From positions 15,252,001 through 15,316,000 of the forward strand of contig JBHGNT010000013.1 of NCBI GenBank assembly GCA_043228905.1: a DNA stretch of 64,000 bases. Reading direction: 5' to 3'. How positions within the stretch are numbered: the first letter of the stretch is position 1; the number at the start of each line of letters is the position of its first letter. Shown here piece after piece: positions 32,000 through 42,885 of the stretch. The stretch comes from Azolla caroliniana. Lineage: Eukaryota > Polypodiophyta. The position numbers were made by a program, and so were the translations under genes. The notes under the pieces are model-generated. The model made no database searches. It was not told the origin of the DNA and worked only from the letters and a program-made list of their open reading frames with translations.

Positions 32000-32903
32000 C
32001 CAATTCGTGAAAGACGACGTCTCGACTTACACGAATCTTCCGAGTAGAGGGGTTATAGCACTTGTACCCTTTTTGTTCTAGTGAGTATTGTACGAGGATA
32101 CACTTCTCTGACTTAGGATCGAGCTTTTGTCACTTTTCGTCGGGAATGTGCACATATGCAAGTGAACTGAATCTCCTTACATGGGATAGATCAGACGTCT
32201 TCCCATAGTACTTTTTGTGCGGGGTAACCTCGTGCACACCAGTTCATGAGGTAGGCGACAATATTTGTTGCTTCGGCCCAATATGACTTTGGCATATTCT
32301 TTTAGTTCATCATGGCCCGTGCTACTTCAAAGATGTGTCGATTTTTGCATTCGGCTACTCCGTTTTGTTGCGGTGTATGTCAACACAAAAACTCTCACCA
32401 AATTCCTTCTTTCCGGAGAAAAGCCGAAAATTCGTCGGAGAAGTACTATTTTCCTCCATCCGACAGAAGATATCGTACATGATGTCCGGTTGTCTTTTCA
32501 ACTTCGCTATTGAATTTCTGGAAGTGTCCAAACACTTCGCTCTTTCACCGCATGGGGTAGATCTAGTTGTGCCTGGAGAAGTCGTCGATAAAGGCCACGT
32601 AGTATCGGCTTCCGCCGAAGGTAGCCGTTTGAGTTGGTGCCCATACATTAGAATGAATTATGTTGCATACGCCTTTGCTCATGTTCCTCTATTTCGGGAA
32701 CGGGTGCCAGTGTTGCTTGTCGAATTGGTAGGTTGCACATACACCTTCAATCTCCTTCTCTTCGAAGATCGGGAGCCTGATGACGACTCCTTTCAATTGC
32801 ATTGCCTTGAGTTTATTGAGATTGATGTGGCCAATCCTCTTGTGCCACAACTCTATGCCTGTGTCGGCTTTGGTGCCTTTTGCAAACATGGCCGATTGCA
32901 TCT
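32000..32903 (-). pseudogene. Copia B integrase and GAG-pre-integrase region
   Basis: Minus strand starts ILNKMQSAMFAKGTKADTGIELWHKRIGHINLNKL (GAG-pre-integrase, 32,913-32,800; first residues overlap the LTR start of D). Integrase core pieces are scattered over three frames to about 32,030. No intact D-D-E frame. The end at 32,903 is the junction with the inverted LTR of element D. Confidence 0.75.
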
Positions 32904-33268
32904 TGTTGAGAATCAAGCTCAACTTAGTCTAGTGTGTGAACTCACCTTGAGAGTGAATAGACACTCCAACGGTCAAGAGTCACCATTATGTCACCTCTTT
33001 GCATTCTAGCATTTAGTATGAGTCATAGAATCATATTCTATGACACATAACTTATGAGCTTTCACATTCCCCATGCTCCATGAGTCTTGTAGTTAATGAA
33101 GAGAGAGGGTGACTATATAAAGCACCCTCCTCCCACCTTGTATTGAGTCAGTCTTTCTCCTTTTCTAATATACTTTTACCTTGTGTATTCTTTGTGTTTC
33201 ACTCTCTCTCTCTCTCTCATACACACACACACACACACACACATAACTCACATCTCTTCCGCTTCACA
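32904..33268 (+). repeat. LTR of copia remnant D
   Basis: Starts TGTTGAGAATCAAGC, matching the truncated LTR at 16,896. Contains a U3 hairpin (33,022-33,044), TATATAAAG at about 33,113, and (CT)n and (CA)n tracts (about 33,207-33,242). The 3' end, put at CTTCACA, is uncertain because no primer site follows. Confidence 0.7.
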
Positions 33269-33269
33269 A

Positions 33270-34199
33270 GAATCCATCTCTTGAACGAGAAGCATATGCC
33301 CAAGTCATATTGGGCCGAACCTGCAAATACGGTCGTCTACCTAATGAACCGGTGCACAACATCCGGCGTGCACGAGGTCACTCCGCACGAAAAATACTTC
33401 GGAAAGAAGCCAGACTTATCGCACATCCGCATATTCGGTGCGATAGCCTACGTGCACATCCCCGACGAGAAGCATCAAAAGCTTGATTCGAAGTTGGAGA
33501 AGTGTATCCTCGTAGGATACTCATTAGAGCAAAAGGGGTACAAGTGCTACAACCCCTCAACTCGAAAATCTTGCGTAAGTCGAGACATCGTTTTCGATGA
33601 GTCTACATCCTGGTACACACCAGAGACAACTCCGACTCCAACTCCGCTTGACCCGGAATCCACCGAACAAGAGATAGAGGATGAAGATCGCCTTACGCGC
33701 ATGTTCGAAGAAAGTCCGATCATGACCCGACTAAGCGAACCACAAGAGCCTTTGAGCGATCAAAGCACATCACGGCCTAGCCCGATGATGGACAAAGGCA
33801 AGGCAAAAATGGCGAAATATGCTGACGATCGCGTCGACGACGATGAGTCGACCCACTCATCGACAGTGAGTTCGGCAGTTTCGAGGTACCAATCGGAGCT
33901 AAGAAAGCCCTCATCTCTGCAAACGAGAAGCTCCGTCGATCCACTCGTGAAAAGAACCCTGTAAGCCGATTCGGCTACAATGATTATATGGCGTACCATT
34001 ATGCCTTTATGATGAAGGTAGCAACAGTACGGGAGCCGAAAACCTTTTCCGAAGCCGCGAAGGACCCACGATGGATCGAAGCAATGAACAAGGAGATGCA
34101 AGCACTACGAAAGAACGAGACGTGGGATCTCGTTCCCACCTTAGCGCACAAAAAGGCGATCGGATGCAGATGGATCTACAAAAAGGTCTCAAATAACAA
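33270..34199 (+). pseudogene. Copia D integrase C-terminal part, linker and RT start
   Basis: One frame (to 33,964) reads LLNEKHMPKSYWAEPANTVV, TPHEKYFGKKPDLSHIRIFG, KCILVGYSLEQKGYKCYNP and an acidic linker with MFEESPIMTRLSEPQEP. After a frameshift it continues FGYNDYMAYHYAFMMKVATV, RWIEAMNKEMQALRKNETWD and GCRWIYKKVSNNNG. Sequence homology to any copia element stops just after that. Better preserved than A or B in this part. Confidence 0.83.
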
Positions 34200-34204
34200 T
34201 GGTG

Positions 34205-34855
34205 TCATGGCATGGCTTGCCTAGAAGCATAGCGTTGCATAGACAAAAGATATCGTGAAAGTGAGGAAGGAATCACTAGGATTATGGACCGAAGAGACGA
34301 AAGAGTAGAGATAGAGTAAATAGAGATCAACAAGATATGACAAGATAGGATATTGAATGATATTTGAAGGAATAAAAGAGATTTATAATTATTTGATGAA
34401 AGAGTTACAAAAGTGGTTGTAAGCACCGTTGATCCTTTGAACTTGGTCTCACAAGATAATCGCTCTTCTCTTTCTTGATAGTAGGCCACAACAATCTTCA
34501 CTTCAATATTTTGATGAAGATAAGGCTCGAACCGCCTCCCTCTTGTTGAGAGTTGACCACCCCGATCGCCAAGCTAGAACTCCACCTTTATGTTAAACTT
34601 CTTCCTTTCTTTCTCTATTTTATGGTATCTTTTATGTAATATATATTTGATTGATATCTCATACCTCTCCCCCTTTGATCTTCTCTTTCACCATTTAAAT
34701 AGGTGCCCCCATGCATATGATGCATTGGAGGGTACAAGTCATGCATGTAGTGCATGAAATGCATGTGATGCATGATAGGAATCTCGCTCATTTGAGCTTT
34801 CATGTATGAAAAAATATATGACATAAGAATAAACATGAAAATATAGTTTTAGAAA
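34205..34855. other. Unidentified 650-bp segment, possibly an LTR fragment
   Basis: Begins TGTCATGGCATGG where copia D homology ends. It has no coding frame. On the minus strand a TATTTAAAT box lies near 34,695, and on the plus strand there is a cluster of ATGCAT/CATGCA motifs (34,710-34,780). An LTR of unknown family is possible, but I see no paired LTR, primer site or duplication. Confidence 0.3.
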
Positions 34856-34857
34856 CA

Positions 34858-34930
34858 AAGGACCTAGCCTAATGGTAGGTGTGGTGACTTTGGTATATGA
34901 GGTTGTGGGTTTGGTTGGGTCTCTCAAATA
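34858..34930 (+). repeat. tRNA-derived SINE-like head
   Basis: CCTAGCCTAATGGTAGGTG fits the A box of RNA polymerase III promoters (TAGCCTAATGG). About 35 nt later GTGGGTTTGGTTGGG fits a diverged B box. The word order resembles heads of plant tRNA-derived SINEs. It does not fold into a clean tRNA, so a functional tRNA gene is unlikely. Confidence 0.4.
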
Positions 34931-35004
34931 TTATTGAATACAACATGTAACATCGTTTTTATATCATGAAGCAAATCCTTTATCTTATATATATTATTAG
35001 TATA

Positions 35005-35066
35005 GAGTAAATGGTAAGATTTGAAAGTCATAGGGTGGGGTTATTGGTTCAAGTCCTAAAGAGGAG
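35005..35066 (+). repeat. Second possible SINE-like B box region
   Basis: AGAGTAAATGGTAAG followed by TTATTGGTTCAAGTCCT: the B-box word GGTTCAAGTCC is good, the A box is weak. Could be the same or a related SINE as the preceding feature. Confidence 0.3.
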
Positions 35067-35253
35067 AGGAATGAATGAAGGGCAGAAATGTAAATAGAAA
35101 ATAAACGAAGGGGCAGAAATGTAAATAGAAAATAAATGAAGGAGAGGAAGAGGAAGAGGAAGAAGGAGAAAAAGAAGAGGAAGGCAAAGGGAGGCGGCCG
35201 TTGAAATCGACGCAGCGCAGGCCTGCTCTGCCTCCTCCTCCTCCTCCTCCCAC

Positions 35254-35284
<31 letters not shown>

Positions 35285-35562
35285 TGCTCCATCTCCATCT
35301 CCATCGCCCTCTGATTAGAACAACGAGCAACGGCGAAGGAAAATCTTTCCTTTCCTTTCCCCCTCAATCACTCAAATCTGTCACCGAGAAACACACAGCG
35401 ACGGCGACAGTGGCAGGGACAGGATCAGGGAGAAAGCACAGATACAGGGATATAAAGAGAAAGGGCAATACGTATCTCTGGACGCAGTCTTTATTGTTGT
35501 TGTTGATCAGAAGAAAAGGCAAGAGAAGAGAAGAGAAAGAACAGATTGAAATTTAGGGTTTG
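35067..35562 (+). promoter_or_regulatory. Promoter and leader region of the PP1 gene
   Basis: Purine-rich (GGAAGA)n stretch, (CTC)n at 35,228-35,250, (GAT)n at about 35,254-35,283, and a GA-rich leader ending in a telo-box-like TTAGGGTTT (35,553-35,561) immediately before the ATG. The transcription start cannot be fixed from sequence. The GA and CT tracts are typical of plant housekeeping leaders. Confidence 0.5.
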
Positions 35563-38500
35563 ATGGACCCTGCCGCTCTTGACGATATCATCCACCGTCT
35601 CTTAGAAGTGCGAGAAACAAGGCCTGGGAAGCAGGTGCAGCTATCAGAATCGGAGATCAGGCAGCTTTGTGTTGCTGCCAAGACAATCTTCATGCAACAG
35701 CCTGGATTACTCGAACTGGAAGCACCAATTAAGATCTGCGGTAATGCCATATCCTACATTAGTTCTCCCTTCTGCCATTGTTGTGAAGGCATTATAGTTT
35801 ATATTTATTTTGTGACATCTTCGTAAGTTTCAGTTACGCTCATAAATAGTGTTAGGCCAAATATGGAAGCGTTTAGGTGAAGTTTTTTGTGAGTAATCAA
35901 AACTTGCAAATAGGTTACGACAGTTTTGAAAGGAAATTGAAACCATCAAGTTCACATCTGTATGCAAGTGAGAACATAGAGAATGATTTGATGCCTGGCA
36001 ATTTTGCTTCATCTCTGTTTGCAAGAGTGGATATAGATGTTGTGAACGTAGGGATGTGTTAGTTGTATAAAGTCTAGAAATGTGGATCAGTTTAGTACAC
36101 ACACGTTATTTGAAAATAAAATTTCTATATATGTATGTGTAATTTGAGGTGTTGATGCCGCATGGCGTGGAAAGTGCCTTCCAATGTTATATGCGAGAAA
36201 TAGACACTTTGATGATTTTAAGAGATGCAAAAAGTAAGTTTTGAAAGAAGAAAGAAGTTACATGCTTTACTGAGTAGAAGTAAGCTCGTTGTTTATTTCA
36301 GATGCACCGTAGTTTGAAACTGAAGTAATCTTTTTTCACGAGCTTTTGAAATTTTAAAAGTCTAATTAAGGTTATATAATATAAGTAGGATGATGTAGAA
36401 GCTCAATATTTGGAAGAGTGCTAATGGATTCAGAAAAATGGGTACCTGATAACCATAGAAATTGAGCTTGAAATCAACGGAATACCCAATGTCATACTGC
36501 CCACATTGCGCAATGTCAAGTACTTATCCGACCATTGTAAGAACAATGATTATCTCTCAGAATATTTTCTGATGAGATAGCTTGCACGCGTGGAGAAGTT
36601 TAAGTGCTTTTGTTTTATTGAGATAGCTTGAACTTGTGTAGAAATTTAGGCGTTGAAATCAAAGCAATACCCAATGTCATACTGCCCACATTGCGCAATG
36701 TCAAGTACTTATCCGAATGTTGTAAGAACAATGATTATCTCTCAGAATATTTTCTGATGAGATAGCTTGCATGTGTGGAGAAGTTTAAGTGTTTTTATTT
36801 TGTTAAGATAGATCACACTTGTGGGTAGGTTTATGTGTTTTTCTTTATTTTTGTTCTCAATATAGAGATAATTTGACTCATTTCTGTAATTTCCCCATCT
36901 ATGTGATTTATCAGTCTCTTGATGTCATCTTCACTCTTATGATGCCAAAATAAAGACAAAAAAGTAAGATTGTCTTGGTTCCTAGCACAGGAATGCTCTA
37001 AATGTTAAGATGTATTGGAAAGAAAATACAAATGACGCAAGCATAGACCTCAATTATGAAGACATGTTGAGCATATCTACAAAGATGTCTTGGGCTGGGA
37101 ACTAAGTAAGATGTAATAGCCCGGCCTTGTTATAGTATTTTTTTATATCTATCTCATCTTCTTGATGAATGTGTTTCACATATTATAGAAATCCCTACTG
37201 CTATCTAGGTTCACCCTATGCAGTGTGCTTGGTAGATAAATCGCTGCTGTTCCCTCACTTACTGGTGGATTAACAAAAGAGTAAAACTTCCTCAAAAGTG
37301 AATATAAAGTCCATTTGTGCGCAAAACTTCTTTATTGCTCAATTGATTTGAAACCATGACAAAACTGGCACATTATACAACTTTTTGAAGACACCTGACT
37401 AATGATCATTGAGCATATGCATGAGATTGATGACAAAATACATCATTTGGTCCCAAAGGTTGGTGGTCACAGAATATTTTAGCAAGTACAACACCAGTCA
37501 GGGGAAACAGGAATCTGCAAATATGTCACAGCTGACTTGCCTGTCTGCTGAAAACCCTAATATTACAAATCCCCCTCGCACAAGTAACAAAACCCCATTC
37601 ATATCCAATAATCATGGAATCACACTCTTCAATTCTAAACACATACAGTCACCATGGTCAAAGGGATAGTCACATTAATTCTAACGAGAATAAAAAATTC
37701 ATCATGTAACCGCAATAAATCTATGATGGAGAAACATAGGAAGAGTACAAATCTCCATGTTCTTGATTATGTTGTTCGTTCAATTTTGTAAGAGGAAATA
37801 ATAATTGGCATCCATAGTTTGCAAATATTTGAATCTTATTTCTCTTTTGTCACTTTAGCTACATTTTCACACTTATCTTCCTATCCATGGCTTCAAGTAT
37901 TTTGCAAAATCCAAAATTAAATTAAAAATTTCCAAGCTCAAGAATGTAGTTTCTTAAATTTTTTCCTAAAATCTGAATCGAAGATCTCTTTATGTATCTC
38001 AAATGTTTGGAGAATGTGAGTGGGGTTAGGAAATTCATTAAGCCCAATCTTTGGGTGGCAACAGTCATCTGTCATGCACAAAATAAGATATTAACTATAT
38101 CACAACTTTCACATTCAGGTAATATTTTTTGACAAACGCTTACATCTCATAAGTTTAGGTGACCTCTTTGTTTTTGAATTCTCATATGACTTAGTGTATG
38201 ATTTAATCAAATGTTGCAGGTGATGAGCATATGCTCATATGGATTGGTTGATTATTATGTTTCTAGTAAAATGGGTTTCTACTGGGAAATATAATGAATT
38301 TGTATCACTGTCTACATTTTTCAGCCTTAAATATGTAATGTATCTGCTGTTTTGTAGGTGATATTCATGGCCAATATTCAGATCTCTTAAGGCTTTTTGA
38401 ATATGGTGGGCTTCCACCACAGGCCAATTACCTCTTTTTAGGAGATTACGTAGATCGTGGAAAGCAAAGTTTGGAAACCATATGTCTTCTTCTTGCTTAT

Positions 38501-39238
38501 AAGATCAAATTTCCAGAGAATTTCTTTCTTCTAAGAGGCAATCATGAATGTGCTTCAATCAATCGCATATACGGGTTCTATGATGAATGCAAACGAAGGT
38601 TCAATGTCAGGTTGTGGAAGACTTTTACTGACTGCTTCAATTGTCTCCCTGTTGCTGCTTTGATTGATGAAAAAATTCTGTGTATGCATGGTGGGATTTC
38701 ACCAGATATGAGTAATTTTGAACAAATTAAAGCAATACCTCGCCCTACGGATGTACCGGATCAAGGATTGTTATGTGATCTTTTATGGGCAGATCCTGAT
38801 AAAGAGAGGTCAGGTTGGGGTGAGAATGATAGAGGTGTCTCTTTTACTTTTGGAGCTGACAAAGTTGCCGAGTTTCTTCAGAAGCATGATCTTGACCTTA
38901 TTTGTCGAGCACACCAGGTTTTACATTTAACTACACTCTCTCTGCTTCTTTTGTCTATATTAGAAAGATGGGCTTGAATGACCCTTTCTATTTGCCAGGT
39001 TGTAGAAGATGGGTATGAGTTCTTTGCTGATAGACAGCTTGTGACGATATTTTCTGCTCCGAATTACTGTGGAGAATTCGATAATGCTGGAGCAATGATG
39101 AGTGTTGATGAAACACTAATGTGTTCTTTTCAGATTCTCAAGCCTGCGGAGAAGAAACCAAAGTTTGCATACTCGTCTGTTGGCGCAGCAAAACCTGGAA
39201 CACCACCCCGTGGTTCAAAGGTATCAAGGATTTTATGA
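35563..39238 (+). CDS. TOPP: Serine/threonine protein phosphatase PP1 catalytic subunit (3 exons)
   Basis: Exons 35,563-35,740, 38,358-38,917 and 38,999-39,238, with GT-AG introns, join in frame to 325 residues, the usual PP1 length. The N-terminus reads [20 protein letters not shown]. Metal and catalytic motifs are [47 protein letters not shown] and [13 protein letters not shown], so the two-metal active site looks complete. PP1 dephosphorylates Ser/Thr in many regulator complexes in nucleus and cytosol. ATG 35,563 is chosen because PP1 proteins begin this way and it follows a leader-like tract. The C-terminus read through here is [14 protein letters not shown]. The AAG|GTATCA at 39,218 could instead be a donor to a further small exon that I cannot locate. 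Intron 1 is 2.6 kb. Confidence 0.95.
36470..36833. repeat. ~185-bp tandem duplication in PP1 intron 1
   Basis: The block starting AATACCCAATGTCATACTGC at 36,481 recurs at 36,666 with few differences, including the AATGATTATCTCTCAGAAT part. A third, partial copy of the GAGATAGCTTG end is present. No coding content; an ordinary intron duplication. Confidence 0.9.
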
Positions 39239-42200
39239 CATTTTTCTTCTTCAACATAATCAATGACATTATAATCATGATGCACATTTTGGGTTCTGGT
39301 CTGCCTAACCAACCCAGCTTGTTTCACCACCTGGTATATGGATTGCCAGATAATTCTGACCTTGTTAACCCTGTGCTATCCTTACATGGCATTTGACATT
39401 GTCCATCTAAAACCCCTTCTGGTTTTCTTTTTGACGGCATTTTATTTGAAACTGAGAGAAGTGTAATATATAATTCCGTTCATTATTATTGTTACTCACT
39501 TCTACACTTTGGTCCCAGTTGGAGGTTGCGTACAATTTGGATTCTTTTATAGGCCCTTGACTTTCTTGGGGCTATTGTCACCATATGGCTTTACCTTTAA
39601 ATTTGTTTTATAAATGTGTATCTTCATGTGCTAGAGGCTATCAAATGTGTAGCCTTGCTATTCTTGGTGTTGAGCACCATCTGGTGTTCAGTTTAGGTGC
39701 ATTTTCATTAATGATGCAACAAACAGAAGTGTGAAAGTATGAACTGCATGTGAATGATACAATGGAAGGACGACTTCATGTAAACTTGTCTAGGAAAGCT
39801 AGGAGTATCCCATTGAAGAGGTGGAGTGTCACAGTATGCAGCGTCACCTCTTGTAATAATTCAAGTCCAGTAATATGCAGCATTGGTATGCACGTTACTG
39901 TCTCTTTTGTTTCTTGGCTTAGTCTTCAGAGGCATGCAACGAACGAATGGAAGGGAAAACTAGTAGTGGACAAGGTGCATGACTGGGATCTTTTGAGATG
40001 GTCAATATTGGGTATCATGAAGAAAATTATGAGCTTAAACTACAGTACATGATCATGCAACTTTTGTGTAAATTGATGCAAGAAGAATTGGGAATTCAGT
40101 AGGGGCCACGAGAATCAATGAATTCAACTTCTGAAATTCATGGAGAGATGTTACATTACCTCATTATATGATCTGGATGTAAATGGTATTATTTTATTCC
40201 ACATGCAGTCATAGGAAATTGTGTATAAAACCAGCAATTGCGTTATATTTTCACTAGAATGATTATATGTTATTAGAATCCTCTGCAATATTCCCATTCA
40301 GAGAACTTGTTTCTTGCACCGTGACTGTTTTAGGGTCCTTCAAAGCCACCTACATCTTAATATGTAGCCCTTTGCACGTGCTTTCTTAGACCAATCCCTT
40401 CCATCCCATATATATATTACATAGAATTTTGAAGTCTTAGATGTTCAATTGAAGTTATGGAGGTTGTGCATTATTGTTGTACCAATTGCTGTTTTATAGT
40501 TATGGCATTGGTTTTGGAGGACTTCAACTGTAGTGCATTAGCATTGAACAATAATTTACCTGTCTTATCATTGGATATATAATGCCACATAGTTGCAGTT
40601 GTTGGCCGCTTAGCATTAACTTGTGGAAAGAACAATGAAAATGGCCTAGAAGCTTGTAAATTCAAAATGAGAATAATAAATTGGATGTGTGAAAATAAAT
40701 GAATGATAACAACCTTATTTTGGTTTTTTTAGGGTGGATACCTTTAAAGATGAAGGCACTTGGTGGATAACTGGAAAAAAGTTCACATTAGCTTGTTGAT
40801 GAATAATGAATGAATAATTGAACATTTCTTAAATCTCATAAGACTCTTCGAAGAAGGTTCCTATATGTTTTACTTGAGAAACCAAACTCCATAATATGAA
40901 GCTCCAATGCCTTTGTATATCTATATATTTTCGAAGATGCTGAATCAGTACTATTTATGCTTTTACACATTGTAATACATACAATTTATGACTAACTTAC
41001 TATTAACATGTTGATGCCAAGTTTGGCATATGTTGAATGGATAACTCACAAATGTTTAGCATCACTTTATCGTTATCGAAGTTAGTGAAGTTTTAATCCT
41101 TTTTTCGCTTAATGAAGGAATCATAGGATGTAATTCAATATAGTGAAACATGTTAAGTATGAGGATTGTTAATGTATTTGTACTTTAGCATACACAAGTG
41201 CCATATTTCAAAGGATTTTAATAGGATATGAGGGAGGTTAATGATTCACCACCGTATTGTGAAGGTATTATCCTTAGATGATTCATCATACCAAGGTGGG
41301 TACTTTCTTACATGATTCACCATGATTTGCAATTTTAGATTATACAAAGAAGACTTTTGTTGCATATATTTGGATGAAGATGAAGTATTAGGGATGTATT
41401 GTTTTGGTGAGCAAGTGATGAGGCAATGTTTGGGTACATAGTTCGTCTTTCACAACCCATCCATGACCACTCGTGACCCTTTTCTTGATTCATGCAATGA
41501 TACATGAATAACCATGCTATAATATACCCTTGAAACACCTATCATACCATCAACATATATGCCCTTCATTCTATCCTCAACCATGCACTCTCCAAATCAT
41601 ACAATTTTTTGTAAATCAGTAAAAGTTATTGGTATTTGACAAATAACATAAGCCACCAACTATTTTGACAAGGGCATTTCTAGTCGATCTACGACTTTCT
41701 CTAGAGATAACTAAAACTTGTCGGTATTCCCAAAAATAAATATGCCTAAACTATATTCTAATATTCAAATGTTGGCAATTTAGAACGAAAAGTTCCATCA
41801 AATAATATGTTTAAATTCGTTATTATGAAGTTTGAGTGATAAGTATGAAATGTAAATTATGAGGAACTTTCCCTTGGTCATGGATGAGTTAGTGATAGGG
41901 TGAAACATAAAATTTAAAGACTAGTTGGTTCGGATTAGTAGCATGCTTTCATGGAGAAACACTAATCTTTAGGGTATAAGCTTTCCAAAAGAAAATCCCT
42001 ATGTGTTATTATCCTTGAGAAAATATGGAGAATAGTGAGTAAAATCAACTTGCAAATGACGAGCGCATATACTGATCTTGAAATGTTGGCAACAAAGGGG
42101 GTTTAAAGCATATCGGCAAATGTACATGATCACGCGATGAAGTGAACAAGTGGTTGTGTATTTATAGGATGGTTTACAAGTCAAAATATTGGAGAATGGG

Positions 42201-42412
42201 GGGAAGTTTTAGTGACAAATGCGGTGAGATGATCAAGGATCCATATATTTCGGATAAAGAGTATGTATGGATCCCTCCCATGTCAGTGTGCTCCATTATC
42301 TTCAAAGCTGACCGGCCCACTTTTCTCATCACACAACCAAAAGACTTGAGGTGGGGTTATGGACAAGAGACCTAGTGCTCCCCGGTTTCTCGAACAAATG
42401 GAAGAAGTGTAC
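39239..42412. other. Intergenic region between PP1 and the GC1-like gene
   Basis: AT-rich. It probably holds the PP1 3' UTR and perhaps a last small exon near its start. I see no further gene, repeat family or RNA gene. Short frames here (for example 39,750-40,052) have no family resemblance. Confidence 0.5.
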
Positions 42413-42438
42413 GGGGGGGGGGGGGGGGGGGGGGGGGG
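42413..42438 (+). repeat. Poly(G) run of 26
   Basis: Unbroken G tract followed by AGGGGGG, 450 bp upstream of the GC1-like start codon. A 13-base poly(C) run lies at 42,802-42,814. Length may be affected by sequencing error. Confidence 0.85.
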
Positions 42439-42559
42439 AGGGGGGATTATCAATAGAGGACTCGTGGTCGAGGCATTCGGGAGGGGGGGTTGCTTGTGTT
42501 CACACGGGTGTGGGGAGAGCGGACGGGTGGACACTTGTGGGGGATGGAGCGATTTGTAT

Positions 42560-42885
42560 AATATAATGACTTTTGGACGGGATATGGGCGGCCGGCCGGC
42601 CGAACTACAAAAGAGGGTGCTTTTTGTTAGCTACTTACTAGACATTATTAGTAGTAGTTTGTTTTGGCCCCATTTCTTCTTTCTTTTGGGGGGCTGTTAA
42701 TTGGCCACGCAGCCATCCAATCCATCCATCCATCGGAAGGAAGGAAAGAAAGAACGAAAATCCGTACTACAGACAGAGAAATCAAGTGAAAACTGACCTC
42801 TCCCCCCCCCCCCCTAAATCAAGTGAAATCAAGGAAAGTTTGGTAGCTTTTGCTTCCATTCAGCGAGCGAGCGAGCGAGCGACGG
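42560..42885 (+). promoter_or_regulatory. Probable promoter and leader of the GC1-like gene
   Basis: Contains GGCCGGCCGGCCG (about 42,590-42,602), ATCC and GAAGG repeats, a 13-base poly(C) (42,802-42,814) and a (GCGA)n tract (42,863-42,881) just before the ATG at 42,886. No clear TATA box. Confidence 0.4.

Larger units (their letters stand above)
16672..32903 (-). mobile_element. Ty1/copia element B (minus strand), split by element C
   Basis: Right part: GAG-pre-integrase and integrase (32,903 to about 32,000), linker (31,912-31,442), RT (31,452-30,672). Left part: RNase H (17,631-17,033), polypurine tract, 3' LTR start (16,896-16,672). Copia C with TSD GGAGG sits exactly between. In sister copy A the two flanks are contiguous (about 7003-7030), which proves they are one element. 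B lacks gag, protease and the 5' LTR, and its 3' LTR is truncated, so it is dead. Confidence 0.87.
32904..34204 (+). mobile_element. Inverted copia remnant D (LTR plus integrase-linker-RT start)
   Basis: Plus strand. An LTR of the A/B family (32,904 to about 33,268) is followed directly by integrase, linker and the beginning of RT, ending at about 34,204. Gag, protease and a primer site are missing between LTR and integrase, so there is an internal deletion. Most of RT, RNase H and the 3' LTR are also missing. It is the same family as A and B but in opposite orientation. Confidence 0.78.

Noticed and set aside
34858-34930. Functional tRNA gene
   Set aside because: A- and B-box words are present, but I could not form a proper acceptor or anticodon stem, and the B box is mutated. 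A SINE head is more likely.
35049-35367. Minus-strand frames rich in Ser/Ile/Leu upstream of PP1
   Set aside because: They are translations of the (GAT)n, (CTC)n and GGAAGA microsatellites in the PP1 leader.
39750-40052. 100-codon open frame downstream of PP1
   Set aside because: No recognisable domain, no splice-consistent link to PP1, and AT-rich intergenic composition. It may be 3' UTR.
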